Below are positions 16,537 to 25,430 of a stretch of 64,000 nt of DNA, in pieces (positions within the stretch are counted from its first letter, which is position 1; every line of letters begins with the position of its first letter). The translations under genes and the position numbers were made by a program. Below the pieces are notes generated by a model, which was given only the letters and a program-made list of their open reading frames with translations, made no database searches and was not told the DNA's origin. Where the stretch lies: positions 62,001 through 126,000 of the forward strand of contig NZ_FORP01000004.1 of the NCBI RefSeq assembly GCF_900114035.1, given 5' to 3'. The DNA comes from Amycolatopsis sacchari (lineage in GTDB: Bacteria; Actinomycetota; Actinomycetes; Mycobacteriales; Pseudonocardiaceae).

Positions 16537-17052
16537 CTACTGCCCCGTCGAGTACGGGCCGCGGTGCTCCAGGTTGGGGCTGACCTTCGGCAGGCGGCCC
16601 TCCTGCCCCGGCACCGGCGTCGTCGTCGGTTCGCGGAGTTCGGCGTCCACCTCCGACTCCCGCGCCCGCGGGTCCGGCACCACACCCGTGCCGTTGACCA
16701 TGGCCGTGCGTGTGTTCCAGTCCTCGACGACCCGCTCCTCGCGCCGCCGAGCGAGCACGCCGAGCGTGATCGCGTGCGCGACCGCGAGCGTCAGCAGGTA
16801 GACACCGAGCCTGCCCATGATGCCCGGCAGCGCGTCCCCGCCGGGGAAGTGGATCGTCGAGATCAGCGCGAGCGCGCCGAGCACCGCGAGGTGGAACAAC
16901 GCGGTGATCAGCACCGTCATCGCCGACGCCGCCTCGGGGTCGTTGCCCTCCTGGTCCAGGTAGCCGCTGCCGCTGCGGTAGATGATCTGGCCGTCGATCA
17001 CCGCCATCAGGATGCCGACCACCAGGAACGCCACGTAGCTGTCCGTGCTCAT
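16537..17052 (-). CDS. Conserved-looking membrane protein, unknown function
   Basis: A 171-residue protein with an N-terminal hydrophobic segment (residues about 6-24), two more at about 45-63 and 80-98, and a long hydrophilic C-terminus from residue 105 rich in charged residues and proline. ATG 17052 has GGAGGGA upstream. I do not recognise a named family. The topology suggests three membrane helices with a cytoplasmic tail. It stands alone between two terminators, so it has its own promoter. Confidence 0.75.
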   Translation of the reverse strand: MSTDSYVAFLVVGILMAVIDGQIIYRSGSGYLDQEGNDPEAASAMTVLITALFHLAVLGALALISTIHFPGGDALPGIMGRLGVYLLTLAVAHAITLGVLARRREERVVEDWNTRTAMVNGTGVVPDPRARESEVDAELREPTTTPVPGQEGRLPKVSPNLEHRGPYSTGQ

Positions 17053-17126
17053 CGGGAACTCCCTCCTCCTCCGAGGAGGAATACCCGCGCGAGCACCCCC
17101 CGCTCCCGCCCCGATCAGGTGAAATG

Positions 17127-17161
17127 CGACGGTGGCCGCGCCTGGGGCGCGGCCACCGTCG
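17127..17161 (-). terminator. Terminator of the GH2 gene
   Basis: A perfect 16-bp stem, CGACGGTGGCCGCGCC at 17127-17142 with its complement at 17146-17161, around a TGG loop. It begins nine bases beyond the stop of the minus-strand glycoside hydrolase gene. Confidence 0.85.
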
Positions 17162-17169
17162 GGAGGGAA

Positions 17170-19647
17170 CTACTTGCCGCTGCCGTACAACGCGGCCACG
17201 TCCGCGTCGGACAGCGCGCGGTCGTACACGTGCACCTGGTCCACCGCCCCGTTGAGGTAGTCGACCGGGTTGCCGCCGTACTGCCCGCGCCCGATCACCG
17301 TGTGGCCCGTGGAGGCGTCACCGAGGCACACGCTCTTCGTCGCCGCCTGCTGGCCGTCGACGTAGAGCTTGAGCGTGCCCGAAGCCGCGTCCCGCACGCC
17401 CACCAGGTGGTACCAGCGGTTCGGCTCCGGCGTGACGGGGGCCAGCGCCCGCGTGCCGACGAAGCTGAACGCCAGCTTGTGGTCGGCGCCCGAGTACTGC
17501 AGGTAGAAGGCGCTGTTGCTGCCGCCGTCCTGGCTCACCACGGTCTGGAAGCCGTCGCCGACCGCGTTGAACTTCACCCACGCCGCCACGCTGTAGCTGC
17601 CTTCGGTGTTCAGCAACGCGGCACCGGTGTCGGCGTACTGGCCGGAACCGTTGGTGGCCAAGGCGGATCCGCTCTTGCCCGCCGTCCACGAAGCCCCGCC
17701 GACGAGCGTCGCGTCGTGGTCACCGACGACGTCCTGCGCGACCGTGCCGGCGTTCTCGTCGAACGGGTACGCGGCGATGCCGTCGATCCCCGGCGTGCCC
17801 GCCGGGATCTGCGGCCCGGCCGCCGGCTGCCCCGTCGCGCCCTTGATGACGGCGAGGTTCGCCGCCCGCACGGCCGCGAAGTCCATCTTGCGCACCTGCC
17901 GGTCGTAGGTGAAGAACCCGTTGACCTCCTTCTCGACGTCCGTTGTCTGCGTGTACACACCGGCCGACACGCCACACCGCTGGGCGACGAGGAGCAGGCG
18001 CTGCTGCAACTCGCCGTAACGGCGGGTCAGGGTCGCGCTGTCCGGTTCCATCTCGTAGGCGAAGCTGCCCGCCGGGTCGAACTCGTGCCCGGCGACCTTG
18101 AGCCCCAGCCCGCCGTACTCGCCGTCCACCGCCGCGCGGCTGCCGGTCTGCATCGGGGTGCCCGGCCCGGTGTAGGTGTGGTCGTCGTAGAGGTCACCGC
18201 GGCCGCTGTCCGGTTCGGACCGGCAGCAGTTGACGCCGGACTCGGCGTCGACGAGCCGTGTCGGGTCCCACGCCTTGACCTGGTCGGCGATGCGGCCCAC
18301 GTCGTAGTCGCCCCAGCCCTCGTTGAACGGCACCCAGGTGACGATCGACGGGAAGCTGCGGTGCTGGTCGATCATGCGGTGCAGCTCGGACTCGAAGTTC
18401 GCGCGCGAGGCCGGGGTCGGCTCGATGTCGTCCTTCATCGCGGGCATGTCCTGCCACACCAGCAACCCGAGCTTGTCGGCGTAGTAGTACCAGCGGTCGG
18501 GCTCGACCTTGATGTGCTTGCGCACCATGTTGAAGCCGAGCGCCTTCTCCTGCTCCAGGTCGAACTTCAGCGCGGCGTCGGTGGGCGCGGTGTAGATGCC
18601 GTCGGGCCAGAAACCCTGGTCCAGCGGGCCGATCTGCATGACGAACTTGCCGTTGAGCAGCATCCGCTGCTTGCCGTCGGGGGTCTTGCCGACGCTGATC
18701 GAGCGCATGCCGAAGTACGAGCCCACCTCGTCGCCGCCGGTCACGCGCACCTTGAGGTCGTAGAGGAACGGGTCGTCGGGCGACCACAGGTGCGGGTTGC
18801 GGAGGGTCAGCTTGAGGGGCTTGTTCGCGTCGCCGCTCACGTGCCCGACGACCCGCCCGTGGTCGTACGCCGTGGCTTCCACGCGCTGCCGCACCGGCCC
18901 GCCGACGATCGCGTTGACGGTGACCGAGCTGGACGCGACGTCGGGCGTGACGTCGAGGCGGTCGATGTGCGCCGGGGCGACCGGCTCCATCCACACGGTC
19001 TGCCAGATCCCGGAGGTGGGCGTGTAGAAGATGCCGTCGCCGGGGGTGCGCTGCTTGCCCAGCGGCTGGCCGCCCTGGTCGTTGGGGTCGGTGACGCCGA
19101 CGACGAGCTCCTGGTCGCGGTTCGTGGTGAGGGCGTCGGTGACGTCCACGGTGAACGCGTCGTAGCCGCCGGTGTGCCGGGCGACGGTGCGGCCGTTGAC
19201 GATGATGGTCGCGTCGTAGTCCACGGCCTGGAAGTGCAGCAGCAGGCGCTGGCCGCGGCCGACCTGCCAGTCACGCGGCACCTGGAAGCTGCGGCGGTAC
19301 CACATCTGGGTCTCGTGCCGCATGATGCCGGACAGCGCGGACTCGACGGGGTACGGGACGAGGATGCGTTCCGCCAGGCTCCGGCCGACCGGCGGGGCTT
19401 CGCCGGGGTTGGCCTTGGCGAACTCCCAGACGCCGTTGAGGTTCTGCCAGCGGTCCCGCGTCAGCTGCGGACGCGGGTACTCGGGCAGCGCGTTCGTCGG
19501 CGAGACCTGGTTCGTCCAGGGCGTGGACAGCGGGGGCGTGAGTCTTTGCCATTGCGGGGTGGGCGCGGCGTTCGCGGCGGGAACCGCGAGGCCGAGAACG
19601 GCGGCGGCCACAGCGGCCGCCAGCGCCGCCCAGCGGGGACGGGACAT
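17170..19647 (-). CDS. Secreted glycoside hydrolase family 2 protein with C-terminal LamG domain
   Basis: An 825-residue exported enzyme. It has a Sec signal peptide (cleavage near AANA, residue 27), then the GH2 sugar-binding domain (WYRRSFQVPRDW and YDATIIVNGRTVARHTGGY), an immunoglobulin-like domain and the TIM barrel. The acid/base is probably Glu443 in PFNEGWG and the nucleophile Glu510 in VDGEYGG. Residues about 630-825 form a concanavalin-like LamG domain (YSVAAWVKFNAVGDGF and VDQVHVYDRALSDADVAAL) likely to bind carbohydrate. It lies downstream of, and on the same strand as, a sugar ABC transporter. It may therefore release the sugar that is imported, plausibly a beta-galactoside or related glycoside. 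The exact specificity is not readable. Confidence 0.88.
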   Translation of the reverse strand: MSRPRWAALAAAVAAAVLGLAVPAANAAPTPQWQRLTPPLSTPWTNQVSPTNALPEYPRPQLTRDRWQNLNGVWEFAKANPGEAPPVGRSLAERILVPYPVESALSGIMRHETQMWYRRSFQVPRDWQVGRGQRLLLHFQAVDYDATIIVNGRTVARHTGGYDAFTVDVTDALTTNRDQELVVGVTDPNDQGGQPLGKQRTPGDGIFYTPTSGIWQTVWMEPVAPAHIDRLDVTPDVASSSVTVNAIVGGPVRQRVEATAYDHGRVVGHVSGDANKPLKLTLRNPHLWSPDDPFLYDLKVRVTGGDEVGSYFGMRSISVGKTPDGKQRMLLNGKFVMQIGPLDQGFWPDGIYTAPTDAALKFDLEQEKALGFNMVRKHIKVEPDRWYYYADKLGLLVWQDMPAMKDDIEPTPASRANFESELHRMIDQHRSFPSIVTWVPFNEGWGDYDVGRIADQVKAWDPTRLVDAESGVNCCRSEPDSGRGDLYDDHTYTGPGTPMQTGSRAAVDGEYGGLGLKVAGHEFDPAGSFAYEMEPDSATLTRRYGELQQRLLLVAQRCGVSAGVYTQTTDVEKEVNGFFTYDRQVRKMDFAAVRAANLAVIKGATGQPAAGPQIPAGTPGIDGIAAYPFDENAGTVAQDVVGDHDATLVGGASWTAGKSGSALATNGSGQYADTGAALLNTEGSYSVAAWVKFNAVGDGFQTVVSQDGGSNSAFYLQYSGADHKLAFSFVGTRALAPVTPEPNRWYHLVGVRDAASGTLKLYVDGQQAATKSVCLGDASTGHTVIGRGQYGGNPVDYLNGAVDQVHVYDRALSDADVAALYGSGK

Positions 19648-19684
19648 CGTTACGGTACCTCCTCCAATTGACGTGCAGGAGACC

Positions 19685-20650
19685 TCAGGAGCGGCGCCGG
19701 GCGAGGAGCCGCTGGATGACGACCACGACGAGCAGGAACGCGCCGCTCACCACGGTCTGGTAGTTCGAATCGAGCGTGCCGACCTGGTTGATCACGTTCT
19801 GGATCAGCGTGCGCAGCAGCACGCCGACGAGCGTGCCGACGATCGTGCCCGCGCCGCCGGTGAGCAGTGTGCCGCCGATGACGACGACCGAGATCGCGTC
19901 GAGCTCGGTGCCCACGCCCAGCACCGTGACGCCGGACTGCAGGTACGCGGCCGTGAGCAGGCCCGCCACCCCGGCCAGTCCCCCGCTGAGCGTGTACAGC
20001 GTGATCTTCGTGCGCGCCACCGGCAGTCCCATGAGGACCGCCGACTGCTCGGCCCCGCCGAGTGCGAACACCGCCTGGCCGAACCTCGTGCGCCGCAACA
20101 GGACCCCGCCGAGCGCGAACAGCACCAGCGCGATCCACACCGGCGTCCCCACGCCGAGGATCTCGCCCTGCCCCAGCGCGAGGAACGGGGACCCGGCGTC
20201 CACTTTGTACGTCGTCGCGCCTTCGTTCGTGATGGCCAGCAACAACCCTCGCGCGAACAACAGGGACGCCAGCGTCACGATGAACGGCGCCATCCCGGTC
20301 CGGGCGATAAGCACGCCGTTGACGAGCCCGATCAGCGAGCACACCACGAGCGGCAGCAGGATCGCCACCACGAGCCCGTACCGGCTGCCGTACGCCGCCA
20401 GCACCCCGCCGAGCGCGTACACCGAACCCACCGACAGGTCGATGCCACCGGAGATGATCACGAACGTCATGCCGAGCGCGATCACCGCGAGGAACGAGCT
20501 CTGCAGCGCGAGGTCCCGCAGGTTGTCCGCCGACCCGAAGCGCGGGAACGCGAACCACGAGATCACGACACCGAGCACGAGCACCACCGCGGCGCCCTGG
20601 CGCTGCAGCACTCCCGCGAACGCCGCGTTGCGCGGGGACAGGGCGATCAT
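19685..20650 (-). CDS. Sugar ABC transporter permease (YjfF-like)
   Basis: A 321-residue permease of the ribose/simple-sugar (RbsC-type) family, with the hallmark IISGGIDLSVGSVYALGG near residue 65 and VIGGTLLTGGAGT near residue 245. ATG 20650 overlaps the upstream permease stop (ATGA). The frame continues upstream to 21436, but only as a shadow of that gene. It is the fourth gene of an operon ordered binding protein, ATPase, permease, permease. This is the arrangement of the E. coli YtfQRT-YjfF galactofuranose importer. Confidence 0.9.
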   Translation of the reverse strand: MIALSPRNAAFAGVLQRQGAAVVLVLGVVISWFAFPRFGSADNLRDLALQSSFLAVIALGMTFVIISGGIDLSVGSVYALGGVLAAYGSRYGLVVAILLPLVVCSLIGLVNGVLIARTGMAPFIVTLASLLFARGLLLAITNEGATTYKVDAGSPFLALGQGEILGVGTPVWIALVLFALGGVLLRRTRFGQAVFALGGAEQSAVLMGLPVARTKITLYTLSGGLAGVAGLLTAAYLQSGVTVLGVGTELDAISVVVIGGTLLTGGAGTIVGTLVGVLLRTLIQNVINQVGTLDSNYQTVVSGAFLLVVVVIQRLLARRRS

Positions 20651-21606
20651 CGGCTGCTCCGCTCTCGCGCGACGTACACCGCGACGACGATGATCGCCGC
20701 CTGCACCATCTGCGCGGTCGAATCCGGCAGGTTGTGCTTGATCAGCGTGGCGTGCACGAGCTGCATCAGCAGCGCCCCGAACACGGTGCCCAGCACCCGC
20801 ACCCGCCCGCCGGTCAGCGGGGTCCCGCCGACGACGACGGCGGTGATCGCGGACAGCTCCATCAGCAACCCCAGGTCGTTGGGGTCGCTCGCGCCCAGCC
20901 GCGCGGTGGACAGCACCCCGGCGAGCGCCGCGAGCGCACCCGAGACGACGTACACCCCGACCAGCACCCGCCGCACCGGCAGCCCGGCGAGCGTGCTCGC
21001 CGCCCGGTTCCCGCCGACCGCGACGAGCTGCCTGCCGAACGTCGTGCGCTGCACGAGCAGTCCGGCGAGCACCGCGACGACGGCGGCGACCAGCACCATC
21101 ACCGGGATGCCGAGCACATCCCCCGTGCCCAGCGCCAGGAAGTCCCGGTTGTGCAGCTGCACCAGCTGGCCGTGCGCGACCACGAGCGCCAGCCCGCGGC
21201 CGCCGACCAGCAGCGCGAGTGTCGCGATGATCGGCTGGATGCCCAGGTACGCCACGAGCACCCCGCTGAACAGCCCCGACACGATCCCCGCCACGACCGC
21301 GACCAGCACGGCCACGAGCGGGCCCGCCCCGAGGTAGAGCGGGATCAACGCGGCCGCGATCGACATGACCGAGCCGACCGACAGGTCGATCCCCTCGGTC
21401 CCGATCACCAGCGCCATGCCCAGCGCGACGATGCACACGGGCGCGGCCTGCACGAGCTGGGTGCGGAAGTTGGCCGCGGACACGAAGTTCTCGGTGAACA
21501 CGACGTTGAACACCACGAGCGCGACGACCGCGACGTACACGCCGTAGTTCTGCAGCCAGGCGGCCGTGCGCGCCCGCGTGGGCGCGGCGAGCGTGGCGCT
21601 AGCCAT
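20647..21606 (-). CDS. Sugar ABC transporter permease (YtfT-like)
   Basis: A 319-residue RbsC-type permease with VIGTEGIDLSVGSVMSIAA near residue 68 and VVGGTPLTGG near residue 260. There are about eight to ten TM helices. It forms the membrane channel with the product of the next gene as a heterodimer. The ATG start at 21606 overlaps the ATPase 3' end by eight bases and its stop overlaps the next permease start, so the whole operon is tightly coupled. Confidence 0.9.
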   Translation of the reverse strand: MASATLAAPTRARTAAWLQNYGVYVAVVALVVFNVVFTENFVSAANFRTQLVQAAPVCIVALGMALVIGTEGIDLSVGSVMSIAAALIPLYLGAGPLVAVLVAVVAGIVSGLFSGVLVAYLGIQPIIATLALLVGGRGLALVVAHGQLVQLHNRDFLALGTGDVLGIPVMVLVAAVVAVLAGLLVQRTTFGRQLVAVGGNRAASTLAGLPVRRVLVGVYVVSGALAALAGVLSTARLGASDPNDLGLLMELSAITAVVVGGTPLTGGRVRVLGTVFGALLMQLVHATLIKHNLPDSTAQMVQAAIIVVAVYVARERSSR

Positions 21607-23152
21607 CGTGACCTCCCCTGGCGATCGCGGCGAGCACCTTCTCCTCCGTGATGTCCTCGCCCGTCAGCTCCTCCGCCACGGCGCCGTCCGAGAGCACCAG
21701 CACCCGGTCGGCCCCGTCGACGAGCTCCTCCAGCTCGGACGAGATCAGCAGCACGCCCAGCCCCTCCCGCGCGAGCTCGTCGATCAGCGCCTGCACCTCG
21801 GCCTTGGCCCCGACGTCGATACCACGCGTGGGCTCGTCCAGCAGCAGGACCCGCGGCCCGGTCGCCAGCCAGCGGGCGAGCAGCACCTTCTGCTGGTTGC
21901 CGCCGGACAGCTCGGCGACCTTCTGGTCGGGGCTGGACGCCTTGATGCGCAACCGTTCCATGAACACCCGCACGATCCGGTCCTGTTTGGACTTCGACAC
22001 GAGCCCGAACGGCGACAGACGCGGCAGCGCGGCGAGCGCGATGTTCTCGCGCACCGACAGGTTCGGGATGATGCCGTCGGTCTTGCGGTCCTCGGCGAGC
22101 AGCGCGACCCCGGCCCGCATCGCCGCCGGGACCCTGCCCCGCTTCAACGGTTTCCCGGCCACGACCACGGTGCCGCCGTCGAGGGGGAACGCGCCGACGA
22201 GAGCGCGCGCCGTCTCGCTGCGGCCCGAGCCGAGCAGCCCGGCGAGCCCGAGGACTTCACCCGGACGGATGGTCAGCGAGACGTCCCGCAGCTTGCGGAC
22301 GCCCCGCAGCTTCTCCGCACGCAGCACCGGTTCCCGCTCGACCTCGTGCTCCTCGCCGAAGGCCGTGACGCCCTCTTCGCGGATCTTGCCGATCTCCCGG
22401 CCGAGCATGAGCGACACCAGTTCCAGTCGGGGCAGCTCCGCCAGCGGTCCACTGTGGACCACCCTCCCGTCACGCAGCACCGTGACACGGTCGCACACCC
22501 GGTACAGCTCGTCCATTCGGTGACTGACGTAGAGGATCGCGATGCCCTGCGCGTGCAGCCGGGCCAGCACCTCGAACAGCTTCTCGACCTCGCGCGGCTC
22601 CAGCGACGACGTCGGCTCGTCCATGATGACGACCTTTGCGTCGGTGGACACCGCGCGCGCCAGCGCGACCATCTGCTGCGCGCCCACGCCCAGGGTGTGC
22701 AGGGGGCGGCGGACGTCGTCGGTGATGCCGTAGTCCGCGAGCAGCGCCCGGGCCTCGGCGTTCATCCGCCGCCAGTCCACCAGCCCGGCGCGGGTGCGCG
22801 GCTCCCGGCCGAGGAACACGTTGCCCGCGATGCTCATCAGCGGGACGAGGTTGACCTCCTGGTAGATCGTGGAGATCCCCGCCTGCTGGGCCTCGGCTGG
22901 ACGCCGGAACGCCACGGTGTGGCCGAGGTGGCGGACCTCGCCCGAGTCCGGCTGGTACACGCCGGTGAGCACCTTGATCAGCGTCGACTTGCCGGCACCG
23001 TTCTCGCCCACCAGCGCGTGCACCTCGCCGGGGCGCAGCGCGAAGCTGACGTCGTCGAGCGCGAGGGTGCCGGGGAAGCGCTTGCTGACCCCGGTCACCT
23101 CGAGCACCGGTGCCGTCGTCCGCGAGGTGCCGGGATCGGTCACGGCGGTCAT
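21599..23152 (-). CDS. Sugar ABC transporter ATP-binding protein, double ATPase (YtfR-like)
   Basis: A 517-residue protein with two tandem ABC domains, as in RbsA, MglA and YtfR. The first has GENGAGKSTL and the Walker B sequence VVIMDEPTSSL. The second has the usual degenerate P-loop region (LAGLLGSGRSETARAL), a signature LSGGNQQKVLLARWLA and VLLLDEPTRGIDVGAK. ATG 23152 overlaps the binding-protein stop by one base (TGATGA context). The longer frame up to 24451 is a shadow. Confidence 0.93.
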   Translation of the reverse strand: MTAVTDPGTSRTTAPVLEVTGVSKRFPGTLALDDVSFALRPGEVHALVGENGAGKSTLIKVLTGVYQPDSGEVRHLGHTVAFRRPAEAQQAGISTIYQEVNLVPLMSIAGNVFLGREPRTRAGLVDWRRMNAEARALLADYGITDDVRRPLHTLGVGAQQMVALARAVSTDAKVVIMDEPTSSLEPREVEKLFEVLARLHAQGIAILYVSHRMDELYRVCDRVTVLRDGRVVHSGPLAELPRLELVSLMLGREIGKIREEGVTAFGEEHEVEREPVLRAEKLRGVRKLRDVSLTIRPGEVLGLAGLLGSGRSETARALVGAFPLDGGTVVVAGKPLKRGRVPAAMRAGVALLAEDRKTDGIIPNLSVRENIALAALPRLSPFGLVSKSKQDRIVRVFMERLRIKASSPDQKVAELSGGNQQKVLLARWLATGPRVLLLDEPTRGIDVGAKAEVQALIDELAREGLGVLLISSELEELVDGADRVLVLSDGAVAEELTGEDITEEKVLAAIARGGHDG

Positions 23153-24228
23153 CAGTAGGAGTTCCCGACCTTCTGGGCCGCGTTCGTCTCGTCGTAGGAG
23201 TCGTCGCTGATCACGATGCTCGACGGGATCGGCTGACCGTCGGCGAACTGCTGCAGCGTCTGGAACGCCAGCGGCCCGAACCGCGGGTTGGACTCGATGA
23301 CGGCGTTGTAGCTGCCGTCGGCGATGAGCTGCACGGCGTTGCGCGTGCCGTCGACGGAGACGACCTTGACGTCCTTGCCCGGGTTCTTGCCCGCGGTGCG
23401 CAGCGCGTTGACCGCGCCGATGCCCATCTCGTCGTTCTCCGCGTACACGGCGGTCAGGTCCGGGTGGCTCTGGATCAGCTGCTCCATCACCGACTGGCCC
23501 TTCGAGCGGTCGAAGTCGCCGGTCTGCTCGGCCACGACGGACAGGCCCGGCGTCTTGGCCAGCTCGTCCTTGAAGCCCTGGGTGCGGTCGGTGGTGACGT
23601 TGTTGCCGGACGAGCCGAGCAGGATCGCGACCTTGCCGCTGCCGCCGGTGACCCGCGCCATCTCCTGCGCGGCGCGCTTGCCCTGCTGCACGAAGTCGGA
23701 GCCGATGAACGTCAGGTAGTCGGTGCAGGGCTGCGAGGTCACCTTGCGATCGATGGTCACGACCGGGACCTTCTTCGCCTTCGCCGCGTCGAGGGCGGGC
23801 TGCAGGCCGTCGGAGTTCAGCGGCGCGACGATGAGCAGCTGCGCACCCCGGTCCAGCAGCGATTTGATGTCGCTGATCTGCTTGTTCAGGTCGCTCTGCG
23901 CGTTGGTCGTGAGCAGGTGGTCGCCCGGGATGCCGAGCTTGGCGGCCTCGTCGCGGATCGACTGCGTCTCGGCGGTCCGGAACGGGTTGGCCTCCTTCTC
24001 GGACTGCGAAAAGCCGATCACCGCCGTCTTCGGGTCGACCTTGGGGTAGCCGGTCTGCGCGAGCGTGCAGCCGCCGCTCGCCGGCGCCGCCGAGGCGGCC
24101 GAGGCGGCGGGGCCGCTGCCTGCGGCCTGGGGGGCGGCGGTCTCTTCGCGGCTGGTGCAGGCGGCCAGGGTGAGCGCGGCGGCGGCCGCGGTGACCAGGA
24201 CCAGTCGGGGACGGGAGGACAGGGGCAC
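23152..24228 (-). CDS. Sugar ABC transporter substrate-binding lipoprotein (YtfQ-like)
   Basis: A 358-residue periplasmic-binding-protein type I lipoprotein with lipobox LTLAAC. The start is GTG 24228, preceded by GAGGAG. The sugar-binding fold is evident in VIGFSQSEKEANPFRTAETQSI, DRKVTSQPCTDYLTFIGSD, AVYAENDEMGIGAVNAL and VVSVDGTRNAVQLIADG. These are close in pattern to YtfQ of the galactofuranose importer. It is first in the operon, divergent from a LacI regulator. The mature protein has a low-complexity Ala/Ser/Pro linker after the lipid anchor. Confidence 0.92.
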   Translation of the reverse strand: MPLSSRPRLVLVTAAAAALTLAACTSREETAAPQAAGSGPAASAASAAPASGGCTLAQTGYPKVDPKTAVIGFSQSEKEANPFRTAETQSIRDEAAKLGIPGDHLLTTNAQSDLNKQISDIKSLLDRGAQLLIVAPLNSDGLQPALDAAKAKKVPVVTIDRKVTSQPCTDYLTFIGSDFVQQGKRAAQEMARVTGGSGKVAILLGSSGNNVTTDRTQGFKDELAKTPGLSVVAEQTGDFDRSKGQSVMEQLIQSHPDLTAVYAENDEMGIGAVNALRTAGKNPGKDVKVVSVDGTRNAVQLIADGSYNAVIESNPRFGPLAFQTLQQFADGQPIPSSIVISDDSYDETNAAQKVGNSY

Positions 24229-24301
24229 GGGTACTCCTCGGGCTGCGTCGTCGGGGCCCGCTCCGTTTGGTGACTTGGATCACCATGGGAGCCTGCGCTA
24301 G

Positions 24302-24330
24302 TTTTACATCGTTGGAACAACGTTGTAAAC
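24302..24330. promoter_or_regulatory. LacI-type operator palindrome
   Basis: TTTACA-TC-GTTG-GAA-CAAC-GT-TGTAAA spans 24303-24329, centred at 24316, with complementary arms except one inner pair. It lies between the divergent sugar transporter operon (start 24228) and the LacI-family gene (start 24381). The LacI-family protein is the natural ligand and would control both directions. The surroundings are noticeably AT-richer than the genes. Confidence 0.8.
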
Positions 24331-24380
24331 CGGCCGAACGACTACTGTCCGGTTGTCGCCGACGCGAAGGGACCCCGCCT

Positions 24381-25382
24381 GTGGCCGTGACACTCAAGGA
24401 CGTCGCCCGGCTGGCCGGGGTCTCGGTGAAGACCGTGTCGAACGTCGTCAACGGCTACGCCTTCGTGAAGCCGGAGAACCGCCGGCGGGTCGAGGAGGCG
24501 CTCGCCGCGACCGGGTACCGGCCCAACCTCGGCGCCCGCAACCTGCGGCGCGGGCGGACCGGCTTCCTCGCGCTGATGGTGCCGGAGCTGAACATCCCGT
24601 ACTTCGGCGAGCTGGCGGGACTGGTGCTCAAGGCCGCGCAGAAGCGGGGCTGGAGTGTCCTCATCGAACAGACACAAGGGACGCGCGAGCGCGAACGGGA
24701 AACCCTGGTCTCCCTGGGGCCGCACCTCGTGGACGGTGCGCTCGTGCACCCGGAAGCGTTGCAGGCAGGGGATTTCCACGACGCGGCCGGCGGCATCCCC
24801 CTCGTGATGCTGGGTGAGCACGCGGTGGACGTGCCCATCGACCGCGTGGCGATCGACAACGTGCTGGCGGCGCGCACCGCGGTGCGGCACCTGGCGGAGC
24901 TGGGCAGGCGGCGGATCGCCGCCATCGGGCAGAACCCGGCGCGCGGCACGAGCGAACAACGCATGGCGGGCTACCGGGAAGCGCTTTCCGAGGCTGGTCT
25001 GTCCTATGTGGAGGAACTGGTGGCCCCGGCCGAGAAGTACCACCGCGCCCACGGCGCCGCCGCGATGAAGGCGCTGCTGGACCTGCCCGAGCCGCCGGAC
25101 GGGGTGTTCTGCTTCAACGACCTGCTCGCCATCGGCGCGCTGCGGGCGGTCGCCGAGCGCGGCCTGCGGGTGCCGCACGACGTGGCGATCGTGGGCTTCG
25201 ACAACAACGAAGAGAGCGCTTTCAGCCTGCCCGCGCTGACGACGATCGCGCCGGACAAGGCCGCGCTGGCCGAGGCCGCGATCGACCTCGTGTGCCGCCG
25301 CATCACCGGTGAGACGGACACCCCGCCGCAGCACGTGCAGACGCCGTTCTCCCTGGAGGTCAGGGAAAGCACCCGGGGGTGA
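24381..25382 (+). CDS. LacI-family transcriptional regulator
   Basis: A 333-residue LacI/GalR-type repressor. The N-terminal HTH with hinge is VTLKDVARLAGVSVKTVSNV, then the periplasmic-binding-protein-like sensor domain (TGFLALMVPELNIPYFGEL and VFCFNDLLAIGALRAV, ending VGFDNNEESAFSLPALTT). GTG 24381 is favoured, with AAGGGA eight bases upstream; GTG 24387 is possible. The longer frame to 24267 would run through the operator. It is transcribed divergently from the sugar ABC operon, which it probably represses until the imported sugar or its product binds. Confidence 0.92.
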   Translation: MAVTLKDVARLAGVSVKTVSNVVNGYAFVKPENRRRVEEALAATGYRPNLGARNLRRGRTGFLALMVPELNIPYFGELAGLVLKAAQKRGWSVLIEQTQGTRERERETLVSLGPHLVDGALVHPEALQAGDFHDAAGGIPLVMLGEHAVDVPIDRVAIDNVLAARTAVRHLAELGRRRIAAIGQNPARGTSEQRMAGYREALSEAGLSYVEELVAPAEKYHRAHGAAAMKALLDLPEPPDGVFCFNDLLAIGALRAVAERGLRVPHDVAIVGFDNNEESAFSLPALTTIAPDKAALAEAAIDLVCRRITGETDTPPQHVQTPFSLEVRESTRG

Positions 25383-25430
25383 CCCGTTCGGCGGTTCCCG
25401 GTCCCGGCTGGGATCGCCCAACCTGGGCCG

